From positions 642,112 to 706,111 of the forward strand of contig NZ_FPBK01000001.1 in assembly GCF_900116665.1 (NCBI RefSeq): a stretch of DNA of 64,000 nt, written 5' to 3'. Below are positions 54,860 through 64,000 of this stretch, piece by piece. Positions within the stretch are counted from its first letter, which is position 1. The number at the start of each line of letters is the position of its first letter. The translations under genes and the position numbers were made by a program. Source of the stretch: Pustulibacterium marinum. GTDB taxonomy: Bacteria; Bacteroidota; Bacteroidia; Flavobacteriales; Flavobacteriaceae. Under the pieces are notes generated by a model that saw only the letters and a list, made by a program, of their open reading frames with translations, ran no database searches and was not told the DNA's origin.

Positions 54860-55858
54860 ATGAGAAAATCAAAAAATCCGAATATTCCGTCTTCTATTCA
54901 AATAGATGGAGTGTTTCAAAATATTGAAGATACACCACAACTTTCCAAAGATGGATCGTATACCAAAATTTTAAAAGAAAGTTTCAAGCGCCCTAAAGAG
55001 GCAAATCCATCGGTAGAAATTCCACATGTTTTTACCAATCTACAGTCGCTAAGAGCGGAAAAACCAACTTTTGTCTGGTTTGGTCACTCTTCGTATTTAT
55101 TAAGTTGTAAAGGGTTTAATTTGTTAATGGATCCTGTTTTCAGCGGTAGTGCTTCTCCTTTTTCTTTTATGATAAAAGCGTATAAAGGGGCAGATGTTTA
55201 TAAGGCAGAAGACATGCCAAATATAGATTTACACTTGCAATCTCATAATCATTACGATCATTTAGATAAGGATAGTGTACAGAAATTGACTTATAAAACG
55301 TCTACCTATGTAGTTCCAGAAAAAGTAGATGAAGACTTGAAGCGTTGGGGCGTTTCGCCCGAAAAAATTACTGTATTGGACTGGGGAGAAACCATTCATG
55401 TTTCAAAGGATGTAAAAATTACAGCAACTCCGGCGCGTCATTTTTCTGGTAGAGGATTGAAAAGAAATACTTCGTTGTGGGCTTCTTATGTATTAGAATT
55501 TTACGGTATGAAGATTTTTATAGGTGGTGATTCCGGTTTTGGAAATCACTTTAAAACCATAGCCGATGAATTTGCTCCCTTTGATATAGCTATTTTAGAA
55601 TGTGGACAATATGGAAAGTATTGGCCTTATATTCACACCCAACCAGAAGAAACTTTGCAAGTTGCAGAGATTTTAAAAGCCGAGGTTTTAATACCGGTTC
55701 ACCACTCAAAATTTACCTTAGCCAACCATCCTTGGAATGAATCTTTAAATAGATTGACGACGGCTGGAGAAACTTCTCAAGTAAAAATTGTAACACCAAA
55801 AATTGGAGAGGTTGTTACGCTTAAAGAAGATTTTCCTTATGAAAAATGGTGGAATTGA
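54860..55858 (+). CDS. Metallo-beta-lactamase-fold hydrolase
   Basis: This 332-residue protein belongs to the NAPE-PLD/UlaG-like group of the metallo-beta-lactamase superfamily. The zinc-site motif SHNHYDHLD (HxHxDH) lies near residue 130, and later ligands are likely in TPARHFSGRG, IGGDSGFG and PVHHSKF. No signal peptide is visible. Relatives hydrolyse phosphodiesters or lactones, so the substrate cannot be stated. It sits 63 bases after the YeiH-like gene, possibly in the same transcript, and about 230 bp before the pentose-phosphate operon. Confidence 0.88.
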   Translation: MRKSKNPNIPSSIQIDGVFQNIEDTPQLSKDGSYTKILKESFKRPKEANPSVEIPHVFTNLQSLRAEKPTFVWFGHSSYLLSCKGFNLLMDPVFSGSASPFSFMIKAYKGADVYKAEDMPNIDLHLQSHNHYDHLDKDSVQKLTYKTSTYVVPEKVDEDLKRWGVSPEKITVLDWGETIHVSKDVKITATPARHFSGRGLKRNTSLWASYVLEFYGMKIFIGGDSGFGNHFKTIADEFAPFDIAILECGQYGKYWPYIHTQPEETLQVAEILKAEVLIPVHHSKFTLANHPWNESLNRLTTAGETSQVKIVTPKIGEVVTLKEDFPYEKWWN

Positions 55859-56013
55859 AAAATTTAATAAAATTACTTCCAATAGTAGATTTTATAACAT
55901 TTAGCATTTTTTTGTTTGGATATCTGTGAATACATTAGAGGAATGTGCTATACATTGTTCAAATTGTACCTGTATTTCTCCAGAACAAGTCTTAATAAAA
56001 TATTAATTGCTTG

Positions 56014-56021
56014 TAATTTTG
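56014..56021 (+). promoter_or_regulatory. Possible -7 promoter element for the pentose-phosphate operon
   Basis: TAATTTTG matches TAnnTTTG and ends 69 bases before the rpiB ATG. Confidence 0.4.
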
Positions 56022-56090
56022 TCTGTAAGCAATTTTAATTGGTTAATTTTAATGTACTAAATCAATTAAGACGTAAATACTCACCCAAAC

Positions 56091-56546
56091 ATGAAGATCG
56101 GAATAGCAGCAGATCATGCCGGCTTAGAACAAAAGCAAAAACTCGTTTCACTCTTAAAAGAAGCTCAAGTTGAGGTAGTTGATTTTGGTGCTCATGAGTA
56201 CATTTCCGATGACGATTTCCCAGATGTTGTAAGTCCGTTAGCAAAAGCAATAAGTATAGGTGAAGTGTCCAAAGGCATTGCTGTGTGCGGTAGTGGTGTG
56301 GGTGTTTCTATTGCAGCCAACAAATTCCCTGGAGTTCGTGCCGCTTTAATTTCAGAAACGTATTCGGCACATCAAGGTGTTGAGCATGATGCTATGAATC
56401 TTATTTGTGTAGGCGGTAGAGTGTTAGGAGTTTCATTGATTTGGGAGATTATTCAAGCTTTTTTAGCAGCGAGTTTTCAAGAAGAAGAACGTTTTGTTAG
56501 AAGATTGCTCAAAGTACAAGAATTGGAAAACAGACATTTTAAATAA
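56091..56546 (+). CDS. rpiB: RpiB/LacAB-type sugar-phosphate isomerase
   Basis: This 151-residue isomerase interconverts ribose-5-phosphate and ribulose-5-phosphate. Visible motifs are GIAADHAGLEQK, AVCGSGVGVSIAANKFPGVRA with the catalytic Cys, and SAHQGVEHDAMNLICVGGR with the His. It begins the operon rpiB-gnd-zwf-pgl; gnd follows after 24 bases. It supplies the ribose branch from the 6-phosphogluconate route in the same transcript. Confidence 0.93.
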   Translation: MKIGIAADHAGLEQKQKLVSLLKEAQVEVVDFGAHEYISDDDFPDVVSPLAKAISIGEVSKGIAVCGSGVGVSIAANKFPGVRAALISETYSAHQGVEHDAMNLICVGGRVLGVSLIWEIIQAFLAASFQEEERFVRRLLKVQELENRHFK

Positions 56547-56570
56547 ATATATAGAAACGAAATTACAATT

Positions 56571-57986
56571 ATGGAAGAATTCGATTTTGGAATGGTAGGA
56601 CTGGGAGTAATGGGAAGAAACCTATTGCTAAACATGGCCGACCATGGTTTTTCTGTGGCCGGACTAGATCTTGATCCGGAAAAAGCCGAATCTTTAGAAA
56701 AAGAAGCTTCAGAAAAACATACAATTAAAGGAACTACCCAAGCTGAGGAGTTCGTAAAATTGATAAAAAAACCAAGAGCTATTATGTTGTTGGTGCCAGC
56801 GGGTAAGCCTGTAGATTCTGCAATAGACTCATTATTACCATTTCTTGAAGAAGGTGATATTGTAGTGGATGGCGGAAATTCTTTTTTCCCTGATACCGAT
56901 AGAAGAGTAAAAGAATTAGAACAAAAAGGCGGAATTCACTTCTTTGGAATGGGGATTTCCGGTGGTGAAAAAGGAGCGCGTTTTGGTCCAAGTATGATGC
57001 CTGGTGGAAACGAAAGTGCTTACGAACGTCTACGCCCAATTTTTGAAGCAATTGCTGCTAAAGTGAACAATGAACCTTGTGTAACCTATCTAGGTCGTGG
57101 TTCTGCCGGTAACTATGTGAAAATGGTTCACAACGGGATTGAGTATGCTATCATGCAACTGATTGCTGAAACCTACGATTTCTTGAAAAGAGGATACGGA
57201 ATCAGTACCGATAAAATTCAAAAATTATTCGAAGATTGGAACAACTCGGAGTTGTCTTCATTCTTAGTAGAAATCACAGCAGACATTCTAAAACAAGCAG
57301 ATGAGAAAACCGGAAAAGGTTTGCTTTTAGATTATATTTCAGATACTGCAAAAGCAAAAGGAACCGGAAAATGGACATCGCAAGATGCTATGAATATTCA
57401 AGCGCCAGTACCGTCTATAGATAGTGCGGTGGTAATGCGTAATATTTCAAAATACAAAGAACAACGTGTTGCGGCTTCAAAATCGTTGACATGGGAAGCT
57501 CCGGCTGAAAACGTTGAAGAAGCACAATTATTCGCCGAAATTAAAGATGCATTTTATTTCTGTATGATTTCTATCTATGCGCAAGGTTTGGCACAATTAA
57601 CCATTGCTTCTGAAGAATATGATTACGGATTAAACTTAGAAGAAGTAGCCAAAATCTGGAGAGGTGGTTGTATTATTCGTGCAGCTGCGTTAGAAGATTT
57701 TAGACAAGCTTATCAAAAAGATGCAGCATTGCCAAACATTTTATTGGATGAAACAATTGGGAAATCTATGGTTGAGAAACAAACTGCAGCGAGAGCAATT
57801 GTAAAAAAAGTTATAGATAAAGGAATTCCGGCAGCAGTATTTACTTCTGCATTAGCGTATTTTGATGCGTTTAGAAGCGAAACATTACCAACTAATTTAA
57901 TCCAAGCACAACGCGATTTCTTTGGTGCGCACAGATATGAGCGTACCGATGTGGAAGGTATTTTCCATACTGAATGGAATTCATAA
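56571..57986 (+). CDS. gnd: 6-phosphogluconate dehydrogenase, decarboxylating
   Basis: This 471-residue enzyme converts 6-phosphogluconate to ribulose-5-phosphate with NADP+. The nucleotide-binding motif is GMVGLGVMGRN, and the substrate-site segments are VDGGNSFFPDTDRR, GISGGEKGARFGPSMMPGG and KMVHNGIEYA. The C-terminal region has YDYGLNLEEVAKIWRGGCII and RTDVEGIFHTEW. Length is standard. zwf starts 30 bases downstream. Confidence 0.97.
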   Translation: MEEFDFGMVGLGVMGRNLLLNMADHGFSVAGLDLDPEKAESLEKEASEKHTIKGTTQAEEFVKLIKKPRAIMLLVPAGKPVDSAIDSLLPFLEEGDIVVDGGNSFFPDTDRRVKELEQKGGIHFFGMGISGGEKGARFGPSMMPGGNESAYERLRPIFEAIAAKVNNEPCVTYLGRGSAGNYVKMVHNGIEYAIMQLIAETYDFLKRGYGISTDKIQKLFEDWNNSELSSFLVEITADILKQADEKTGKGLLLDYISDTAKAKGTGKWTSQDAMNIQAPVPSIDSAVVMRNISKYKEQRVAASKSLTWEAPAENVEEAQLFAEIKDAFYFCMISIYAQGLAQLTIASEEYDYGLNLEEVAKIWRGGCIIRAAALEDFRQAYQKDAALPNILLDETIGKSMVEKQTAARAIVKKVIDKGIPAAVFTSALAYFDAFRSETLPTNLIQAQRDFFGAHRYERTDVEGIFHTEWNS

Positions 57987-58016
57987 AAGTTGCACCGCTA
58001 TCAAACCCAAAACAAG

Positions 58017-59534
58017 ATGAAAACAGAAAAAAAAGCAGCTCCCACCATCATTGTTATCTTTGGAGGAACAGGAGATCTTGCCAATAGAAAATTGATTCCC
58101 GCCTTCTACAATTTGTATGTAGACGGAAGAATGGCCGATAATTTTGCCATTTATGGTCTTGGTAGATCCGATTATAATGACGAGTCATACCGCGAAACCA
58201 TGTATGATAGTTTGAAAGAATTTTCACGAAGAGAGCCAGATGCCGAAAAATGGGAAACTTTCAAAAAATCAATATTTTATTTTAAATCAGATATCACCAA
58301 TGAAAAGTCATATGCTGCGCTTCAGAAAAAGTTAGTAAAGCTTGATGAAAGTTGGGGGCAAAGAGCCAATAGATTATTTTACCTGTCAGTTTCGCCGCGT
58401 TTTATAGAGCCGGTAACTACAAATCTGAAAGATCAAAATCTGGTTGAAAAAGTAGAGAAAGATAGAATTATTATTGAAAAGCCTTTTGGTTACGATAAAG
58501 AATCGGCAATTGAGCTTAATAATCTTTTAAAACGAACTTTTGTTGAAGAACAAATCTTTAGAATTGATCATTATCTAGGAAAAGAAACCGTTCAAAATAT
58601 CCTTGCGTTTCGTTTTGCAAATGCACTTTTTGAGCCACTTTGGAACAGAAGTTATATAGATTATGTTCAAATTACAGTGGCAGAAAAAGTTGGGGTAGAA
58701 GAGCGTGGCGGATATTACGAAGGTTCTGGTGCCCTACGCGATATGATTCAAAACCACTTACTGCAAATTTTATGTATGGTGGCTATGGAAGCGCCAATTT
58801 CTTTTGATGCAGAAGAAATTAGAAATAGAAAGGTAGATGTTTTACGTGCTATACGTAGAATCAAACCAGAAGAAGTGAGCCACAACGCTGTGCGTGGGCA
58901 GTATAGTGAAGGTTGGATAGAAGGTGAAAAAGTGCCAGGATACCGTGATGAAAACGGTACAGATTCAAAATCCAATACCGAAACTTTTGCAGCATTGAAG
59001 TTCTTTATAGATAACTGGCGTTGGCAAGATGTTCCGTTCTATTTGAGAACAGGAAAGCGTATGCAAGAAAAAACATCTTCAGTGACAATTCAGTTCCGTC
59101 CGGTGCCACATTCTACTTTCAAGGGAGCGCAAGCCGATAATATTGTTCCGAATAAATTAACCATCAATTTACAGCCGCAAATGGATATTCGTTTACGTTT
59201 CATGACTAAGAAAACTGGTCTGGAAATGAACTTAAATCCTTCAGAAATGATTTTTAATTATGATGATTGTGCAACTGATACTCCAGAAGCATACGAAACA
59301 TTACTGTTAGATGCTATGTTGGGTGATACCACGTTGTTCATGAGATCAGATCAAGTTGAAGAAGCTTGGGATGTGATCAAAACCGTACAAGAATCTTGGG
59401 AAGGTCGTGAGTCTATCAATTTTCCAAATTACCAAGCTGGAAGTTGGGGCCCAGAGAACGCAGAGATTTTAGTAGCCCAACAAGGTCATGTTTGGTCTGT
59501 AAACACAAAAAAAATAGATAGTAAGAAATGCTAA
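58017..59534 (+). CDS. zwf: Glucose-6-phosphate dehydrogenase
   Basis: This 505-residue enzyme oxidises glucose-6-phosphate with NADP+. It shows [20 protein letters not shown], the catalytic stretch [13 protein letters not shown] and the substrate segment [11 protein letters not shown]. The ATG at 58017 ([10 protein letters not shown]) starts the family-like N-terminus; an in-frame TTG at 57990 is less likely. Its end overlaps the pgl start by 7 bases. Confidence 0.97.
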   Translation: MKTEKKAAPTIIVIFGGTGDLANRKLIPAFYNLYVDGRMADNFAIYGLGRSDYNDESYRETMYDSLKEFSRREPDAEKWETFKKSIFYFKSDITNEKSYAALQKKLVKLDESWGQRANRLFYLSVSPRFIEPVTTNLKDQNLVEKVEKDRIIIEKPFGYDKESAIELNNLLKRTFVEEQIFRIDHYLGKETVQNILAFRFANALFEPLWNRSYIDYVQITVAEKVGVEERGGYYEGSGALRDMIQNHLLQILCMVAMEAPISFDAEEIRNRKVDVLRAIRRIKPEEVSHNAVRGQYSEGWIEGEKVPGYRDENGTDSKSNTETFAALKFFIDNWRWQDVPFYLRTGKRMQEKTSSVTIQFRPVPHSTFKGAQADNIVPNKLTINLQPQMDIRLRFMTKKTGLEMNLNPSEMIFNYDDCATDTPEAYETLLLDAMLGDTTLFMRSDQVEEAWDVIKTVQESWEGRESINFPNYQAGSWGPENAEILVAQQGHVWSVNTKKIDSKKC

Positions 59535-60241
59535 ACATATTTAAAGACAAAGCAGCGGCAAGCAAAGCAGCTGCCGAACTTTTTGTAGAAAAATCTAAGG
59601 AAGCTATTGCAGCAAGTGGAAAGTTTACCGTAGCCTTGACAGGTGGTTCTTCCCCTGCAGGAATGTATGAATTACTACTTACAGAATACAAAGAACAGGT
59701 AGATTGGGAAAAAATCTATGTTTTTTGGTGTGATGAGCGCTGGGTTCCTATTAGTGATGATCGTAGCAATGCGGGAAATGCTTATAAAGATTTACTGAAT
59801 AAAGTTGATATTCCTGAATCCCAAATTTTTCCAATGTGGAAAGATGATGTAACTCCGGAAGCTTATGCCGAAGCATACGAAGCTATCATGGATGAAGTTT
59901 TGGAAGATGGAAAAACATTTGATTTGATCTTTTTAGGAATGGGAGATGACGGACATACAGCTTCTTTATTTCCAGGAGAAAGTATCATTCATGAAACTGA
60001 AAAAAGAGTGGCTGCCTATTTCTTGAAGCCGCAGGATATGTATCGAATTACGTTGACAGCTCCAGTTTTAAATGCAGCTAAAAATGTAGCATTTATAGCA
60101 TTTGGAGAAAAGAAAGCTCCTGCGCTGTATGAAGTTTTAAAGGGAGTGCCAAATGTAGAGCAATATCCATCACAAATTGTAAAACCTGATAGTGGCGAGG
60201 CAATTTGGTTAGTAGATGAAGCTGCCGCAGCGAAGTTGTAG
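59528..60241 (+). CDS. pgl: 6-phosphogluconolactonase (DevB/SOL type)
   Basis: This 237-residue enzyme hydrolyses 6-phosphogluconolactone between the zwf and gnd steps. The motifs [25 protein letters not shown] and [17 protein letters not shown] are all present. It overlaps zwf by 7 bases, so the two are translationally coupled, and it ends the operon at a strong bidirectional terminator. Confidence 0.95.
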   Translation: MLNIFKDKAAASKAAAELFVEKSKEAIAASGKFTVALTGGSSPAGMYELLLTEYKEQVDWEKIYVFWCDERWVPISDDRSNAGNAYKDLLNKVDIPESQIFPMWKDDVTPEAYAEAYEAIMDEVLEDGKTFDLIFLGMGDDGHTASLFPGESIIHETEKRVAAYFLKPQDMYRITLTAPVLNAAKNVAFIAFGEKKAPALYEVLKGVPNVEQYPSQIVKPDSGEAIWLVDEAAAAKL

Positions 60242-60261
60242 CAAACTAAAAATAGCGATAA

Positions 60262-60302
60262 ACAAAAAGAGAGGTTCTTATCATAAGAACCTCTCTTTTT
60301 GT
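60262..60302. terminator. Bidirectional terminator, perfect palindrome
   Basis: ACAAAAAGAGAGGTTCTTAT and its complement form a 20-bp stem around a single central base. It separates pgl (plus) from gltD (minus). Confidence 0.93.
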
Positions 60303-60325
60303 TTATGTAAAATGTTTCAACGTTT

Positions 60326-61738
60326 TTATAGTGTAAACATAGCTTTGATCTGTTTTGCAGTATCACGACCTTCAGCAATAGCATTCACTACCAAGGATTG
60401 TCCTGTTCGAGCATCACCAGATATAAAGTATTTTGGATTGTTTGTGGCATAATCCTTCAAGTTGAAAGGTTTTCTTTCTAGACTTACTTTTTCTGTAAAA
60501 TAGCGTGCATTAGACGGACCTGTAAATCCAATAGCTATAAACAAAGCATCGCAAGGAACTGTTCTTGTTGTATTTGGAACTACTTCTTTTGTTCTTCTTC
60601 CTTTGGCGTCTCTTCCAACATTTACTTCGGTAATAGTTACAGAAATAAGATTGTTGTTTTGGTCAACGTGAAACTCTTTTGCGTAGCTTTTGAAAATTCT
60701 ATTACAACCTTCTTGGTGCGAAGTGCTTTCAGCGTATTTCAAAGCATCCATAGGCCATGGAGTCTTATCAGATCTTTTGATAGGTGGACGTTCGTGGTAA
60801 TCTAATTGTGTTACACTTTGCGCTCCATCTCTATTAGCGGTACCAATACAATCAGAACCTGTATCTCCACCACCAATTACAATCACATGCTTGTCTTTTA
60901 CATCAATGGTTCGGTTGGTATCTTCGTCTGAGACAAATCGGTTTGCTTCTGCAAGATAATCCATCGCATAGTATACGCCATTGATGTTTGAAATATCTTC
61001 ATCATATTTTCTGTGTTCTTGAGCACCTAAGGCTAGAATGATGGTTTCAAATTCATTTTCTAGTTCTTCCAGCGTAATATCTTTACCTACTTCGGTATTC
61101 ATTCTGAATTCAACACCAGAAGCTTTCATTACTTCTACACGGCGTTCAATAAATTGTTTTTCAAGTTTAAAATCTGGAATTCCGTAACGTAAAAGTCCGC
61201 CTGCTTCTTGGTCTTTTTCAATAATAGTAACATTGAATCCGTAACCATTTAAAAAATGTGCAGCAGCCATTCCTGCCGGACCAGAACCAATTACCGCAAC
61301 TTTAACTCCAATATATTTTTCGGGAGTATTTGGCTGAACTAGATTTTTTTCAAATGCTTTTTCGGCAATTGTTTTCTCTATTTCTTCAATAGTAACTGCA
61401 TCGCTATTGATACCTAAAACACAACCTTGTTCACATGGAGCAGGACAAATTCTTCCTGTAAATTCCGGGAAAGGATTTGTTTTAAGTAGAATGTTGTATG
61501 CATCGTCCCAGCGGTCTTCAAATGCTGCTTTGTTAAAGTCTGGAATGTTATTTTCCAACGGACATTTGAAGTGGCAAAACGGTACGCCACAATCCATGCA
61601 ACGTGCAGTTTGCTCTTTCTCTGCCTTTGGTTCAAAAGGTTTGTAGAATTCGTTATAATGTTGAACTCTGTTTTCCGGTGCTTCCGCTTTAGCGTTCTCT
61701 CTCTTGTATTTTAAAAATCCATCTGTCTGTGTAGCCAT
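60326..61738 (-). CDS. gltD: Glutamate synthase small subunit
   Basis: This 470-residue flavoprotein feeds electrons from NADPH to the large subunit in making glutamate from glutamine and 2-oxoglutarate. The N-terminal iron-sulfur Cys clusters are CMDCGVPFCHFKCP and CPAPCEQGC. FAD and NADP+ motifs are VIGSGPAGMAAA and VIGGGDTGSDC, and the C-terminus has YFISGDARTGQSLVVNAIAEG. It starts 12 bases after gltB, so the two form an operon. Confidence 0.97.
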   Translation of the reverse strand: MATQTDGFLKYKRENAKAEAPENRVQHYNEFYKPFEPKAEKEQTARCMDCGVPFCHFKCPLENNIPDFNKAAFEDRWDDAYNILLKTNPFPEFTGRICPAPCEQGCVLGINSDAVTIEEIEKTIAEKAFEKNLVQPNTPEKYIGVKVAVIGSGPAGMAAAHFLNGYGFNVTIIEKDQEAGGLLRYGIPDFKLEKQFIERRVEVMKASGVEFRMNTEVGKDITLEELENEFETIILALGAQEHRKYDEDISNINGVYYAMDYLAEANRFVSDEDTNRTIDVKDKHVIVIGGGDTGSDCIGTANRDGAQSVTQLDYHERPPIKRSDKTPWPMDALKYAESTSHQEGCNRIFKSYAKEFHVDQNNNLISVTITEVNVGRDAKGRRTKEVVPNTTRTVPCDALFIAIGFTGPSNARYFTEKVSLERKPFNLKDYATNNPKYFISGDARTGQSLVVNAIAEGRDTAKQIKAMFTL

Positions 61739-61750
61739 AGTAAGTACCTT

Positions 61751-64000
61751 TTATTTTTGAACCTCTAAGGTTTGTTGTGATAATATTTTCTTGTATTCTG
61801 TTGGAATGATTTTCACGAATTTGGATACATAATTGTCCCAATCTTCAAGAATTTCTTTTCCATAACTACTGTTGGTAAATTTGATATGTTGTTCAATTTT
61901 ATCTTTGATATATTCAATTTCTTCTTGTTGAAGTGTATCAAATTCAATCATTTCCATATTCACCATTTCCTTGAAGTTTTCTTGATTGTTAAGAATGTAA
62001 GCAATTCCTCCACTCATACCTGCTCCAAAGTTTCTACCAATGGTTCCCATAACAATGATTCTACCTCCGGTCATATATTCACAGCCGTGAGCACCAATTC
62101 CTTCTACAATAACATGAGCTCCTGAATTTCTAACAGCAAAACGTTCACCAGCTCTACCATTTATGTAAACATGACCACTTGTAGCTCCGTACAAAGCAAC
62201 ATTTCCAGTGATGGAGTTGTCTCTAGAACGGAAAGTAGCAATGCTATTTTTCTTTACCACAATGGTTCCGCCAGATAATCCTTTTCCAAGGTAATCATTG
62301 GATTCTCCGGTAAGCGTCAATTTCATGTTTTCATTGGTGAACGCTCCAAAACTTTGTCCGGCAGATCCTTCGAACTCCAAATCAATATATGGAGGTTTTT
62401 TAAGATTTTCTTTCTGATATTTGGTTTGATAGTAGGATAAAGTTGCTCCAACTGCTCTGTCAAGATTTATAATCTTATACTTTTTAGAGATTACATTTTC
62501 CTGATTGAATTTTGGAAGTAAGTCGTTCACCATACGCTGATTTAAACTTCCTTCTAAATCAAAAGCCTGACAAATAAAGGCGTGATTGGTAACATTGAAA
62601 TTGTTGGTTGGTTTGTATAGAATAGGCTTCAGATCTAAATTTTGAAGTTTCCAGAAGCCATTGTTTTTATTTTCTTTTAATACTTCAACTTGACCCACCA
62701 TTTCATTAATGGTTTTGAAACCAAGTTTTGCCATAATTTCACGAAGTTCGGTAGCTATGTGTGTAAAATAGTTCACTACATATTCCGGTTTACCGCTAAA
62801 CAATTCTCTAAGTGTTTTATTTTGAGTAGCAACCCCAACAGGACATGTGTTTGTATGACATTTACGCATCATAATACAACCTTGTGTAATCAGTGCGGCT
62901 GTGGAAATACTCCATTCTTCAGCTCCTAAAAGTGTAGCAATAGCAATATCTCTAGCGGTACGCAATTGCCCATCCGTTTGTAAAACTACACGGTCTCTTA
63001 GTCCATTCATTACAAGAGTTTGGTTTGCTTCTGCTAAACCAAGTTCCCAAGGTAAACCTGCATGTTTGATAGAGCCAATAGGAGAAGCTCCTGTTCCACC
63101 ATCGTAACCAGAAATCATGATAGCTTCGGCTTTTGCTTTGGCAACTCCGGCAGCAATGGTACCAACTCCTGCTTTTGAAACCAATTTCACATTGATTCTT
63201 GCTGAAGGGTTTGCTGATTTCAAATCGTAAATCAACTGAGCTAAATCCTCAATAGAATAGATGTCGTGGTGTGGAGGAGGAGAAATTAAACTCACTCCAG
63301 GAGTAGCATTACGAACGCGTCCAATCCATTCATCCACTTTGAATCCTGGTAATTGGCCACCTTCACCGGGTTTTGCGCCCTGTGCTACTTTAATTTGTAA
63401 TTCATTTGCTTCTGATAGATATTCAATAGTAACACCAAAACGTCCTGAAGCAACCTGCTTAATAGCAGAACGCATATAGTCTCCATTTTCTTTTGGCGTA
63501 TAACGTTCTGGATCTTCACCACCTTCTCCAGAATTCGATTTTCCACCAATTTTGTTCATGGCAATGGCCAATGAAGTATGTGCTTCCCAAGAAAGGGAAC
63601 CAAAAGACATAGCGCCAGTAGAAAATCTTTTTAGGATATTGGTTACCGGTTCTACTTCTTCAATAGGAACTGGTACACGTTTTTTAAATTTCAATAGACT
63701 TCTTAATGAAACTCTACTGGTATTATCTATAAGATTTGCGAATTGTTTATAAACTTGATAGTCATTTTTCCATGCACACTGCTGAAGTAAATGAATAACT
63801 TCTGGAGAGAATAAATGTTCTTCTCCATCTTTTTTCCATTGAAAATATCCACCGGCTTGTAGATAATTGGTATGCTCATCATACGCCAATGAATGTTTGC
63901 TCAAAATTTCTCTTGAGATATCATCAAATTTTAATCCTCCAATACGACTCACAGTTCCAGTGAATGAGTAGTCAACCACTTCTGGGTGAATTCCAACTGC
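61751..64000 (-). CDS. gltB: Glutamate synthase large subunit, C-terminal part
   Basis: The open frame runs off the right edge, so only about 750 C-terminal residues of a protein usually near 1500 residues long are seen. Present are the FMN-binding synthase domain (RFSTGAMSFGSLSWEAH, GKSNSGEGGEDPERY, KPGEGGQLPGFKV, SGYDGGTGASPIGS), the [3Fe-4S] Cys cluster CIMMRKCHTNTCPVG and the C-terminal GxGxG beta-helix (LYGATSGHVYINGRAGERF). The N-terminal glutamine amidotransferase domain lies outside the window. It precedes gltD by 12 bases. Confidence 0.95.
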   Translation of the reverse strand, partial: AVGIHPEVVDYSFTGTVSRIGGLKFDDISREILSKHSLAYDEHTNYLQAGGYFQWKKDGEEHLFSPEVIHLLQQCAWKNDYQVYKQFANLIDNTSRVSLRSLLKFKKRVPVPIEEVEPVTNILKRFSTGAMSFGSLSWEAHTSLAIAMNKIGGKSNSGEGGEDPERYTPKENGDYMRSAIKQVASGRFGVTIEYLSEANELQIKVAQGAKPGEGGQLPGFKVDEWIGRVRNATPGVSLISPPPHHDIYSIEDLAQLIYDLKSANPSARINVKLVSKAGVGTIAAGVAKAKAEAIMISGYDGGTGASPIGSIKHAGLPWELGLAEANQTLVMNGLRDRVVLQTDGQLRTARDIAIATLLGAEEWSISTAALITQGCIMMRKCHTNTCPVGVATQNKTLRELFSGKPEYVVNYFTHIATELREIMAKLGFKTINEMVGQVEVLKENKNNGFWKLQNLDLKPILYKPTNNFNVTNHAFICQAFDLEGSLNQRMVNDLLPKFNQENVISKKYKIINLDRAVGATLSYYQTKYQKENLKKPPYIDLEFEGSAGQSFGAFTNENMKLTLTGESNDYLGKGLSGGTIVVKKNSIATFRSRDNSITGNVALYGATSGHVYINGRAGERFAVRNSGAHVIVEGIGAHGCEYMTGGRIIVMGTIGRNFGAGMSGGIAYILNNQENFKEMVNMEMIEFDTLQQEEIEYIKDKIEQHIKFTNSSYGKEILEDWDNYVSKFVKIIPTEYKKILSQQTLEVQK

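Noticed and set aside
1-64000. tRNA, rRNA, riboswitch or CRISPR elsewhere
   Set aside because: I looked for such patterns in the intergenic stretches and saw none, though small RNAs without obvious hairpins would be missed.

Overview
The window comes from a member of the Bacteroidota, most likely the family Flavobacteriaceae. Evidence: AT-rich DNA, a SusC/SusD pair, proteins with C-terminal type IX secretion (T9SS) sorting tails, GEVED-domain surface proteins, a short 287-residue primary sigma factor, and several promoters with the Bacteroidota -7 consensus TAnnTTTG. No rRNA, tRNA, CRISPR array, prophage or complete insertion sequence was seen.

Layout. Bases 1-5636 are accessory: a HEAT-repeat protein, about 1.2 kb without a convincing gene that holds an array of TCG motifs spaced 11 bp apart, a nuclease-helicase fusion (DUF2075) and an HNH endonuclease. 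Bases 5637-10703 hold era and der, a SYLF-domain protein and an MtfA-like peptidase; between era and the SYLF gene lies a lone GIY-YIG nuclease gene inside two blocks of interspersed, partly palindromic repeats. Bases 11004-25246 are chromosomal core: an outer-membrane receptor, a LemA/TPM/MerR/M23 operon, alaS, a GSCFA protein, small envelope proteins, hutU and a 54-codon DUF5522 gene. Bases 25357-33636 encode two large paralogous T9SS-exported GEVED proteins. Bases 33787-39030 hold a PLP enzyme, a LysM glucosaminidase, hemL, rpe and the primary sigma factor.

Bases 39176-52672 form a polysaccharide utilization locus: a membrane-spanning sensor-regulator, SusC, SusD, two tandem GH144-type lipoproteins, a secreted alpha/beta hydrolase and a GH3 beta-glucosidase lipoprotein. 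GH144 next to GH3 points to beta-1,2-glucan as substrate. Glycan would be bound by SusD, cut by the GH144 enzymes, imported through SusC and reduced to glucose by GH3. The locus is followed by a LysR/YeiH pair and a metallo-beta-lactamase-fold hydrolase. The pentose-phosphate operon rpiB-gnd-zwf-pgl (56091-60241) comes next, and the window closes with gltD and a gltB cut off by the right edge, both on the minus strand.

The best candidates for something undescribed are the GIY-YIG gene embedded in REPIN-like repeats, the 11-bp phased array, and the nuclease-helicase/HNH pair. In the glucan locus, the added esterase-like hydrolase and the duplicated GH144 enzymes suggest a substituted form of the substrate.
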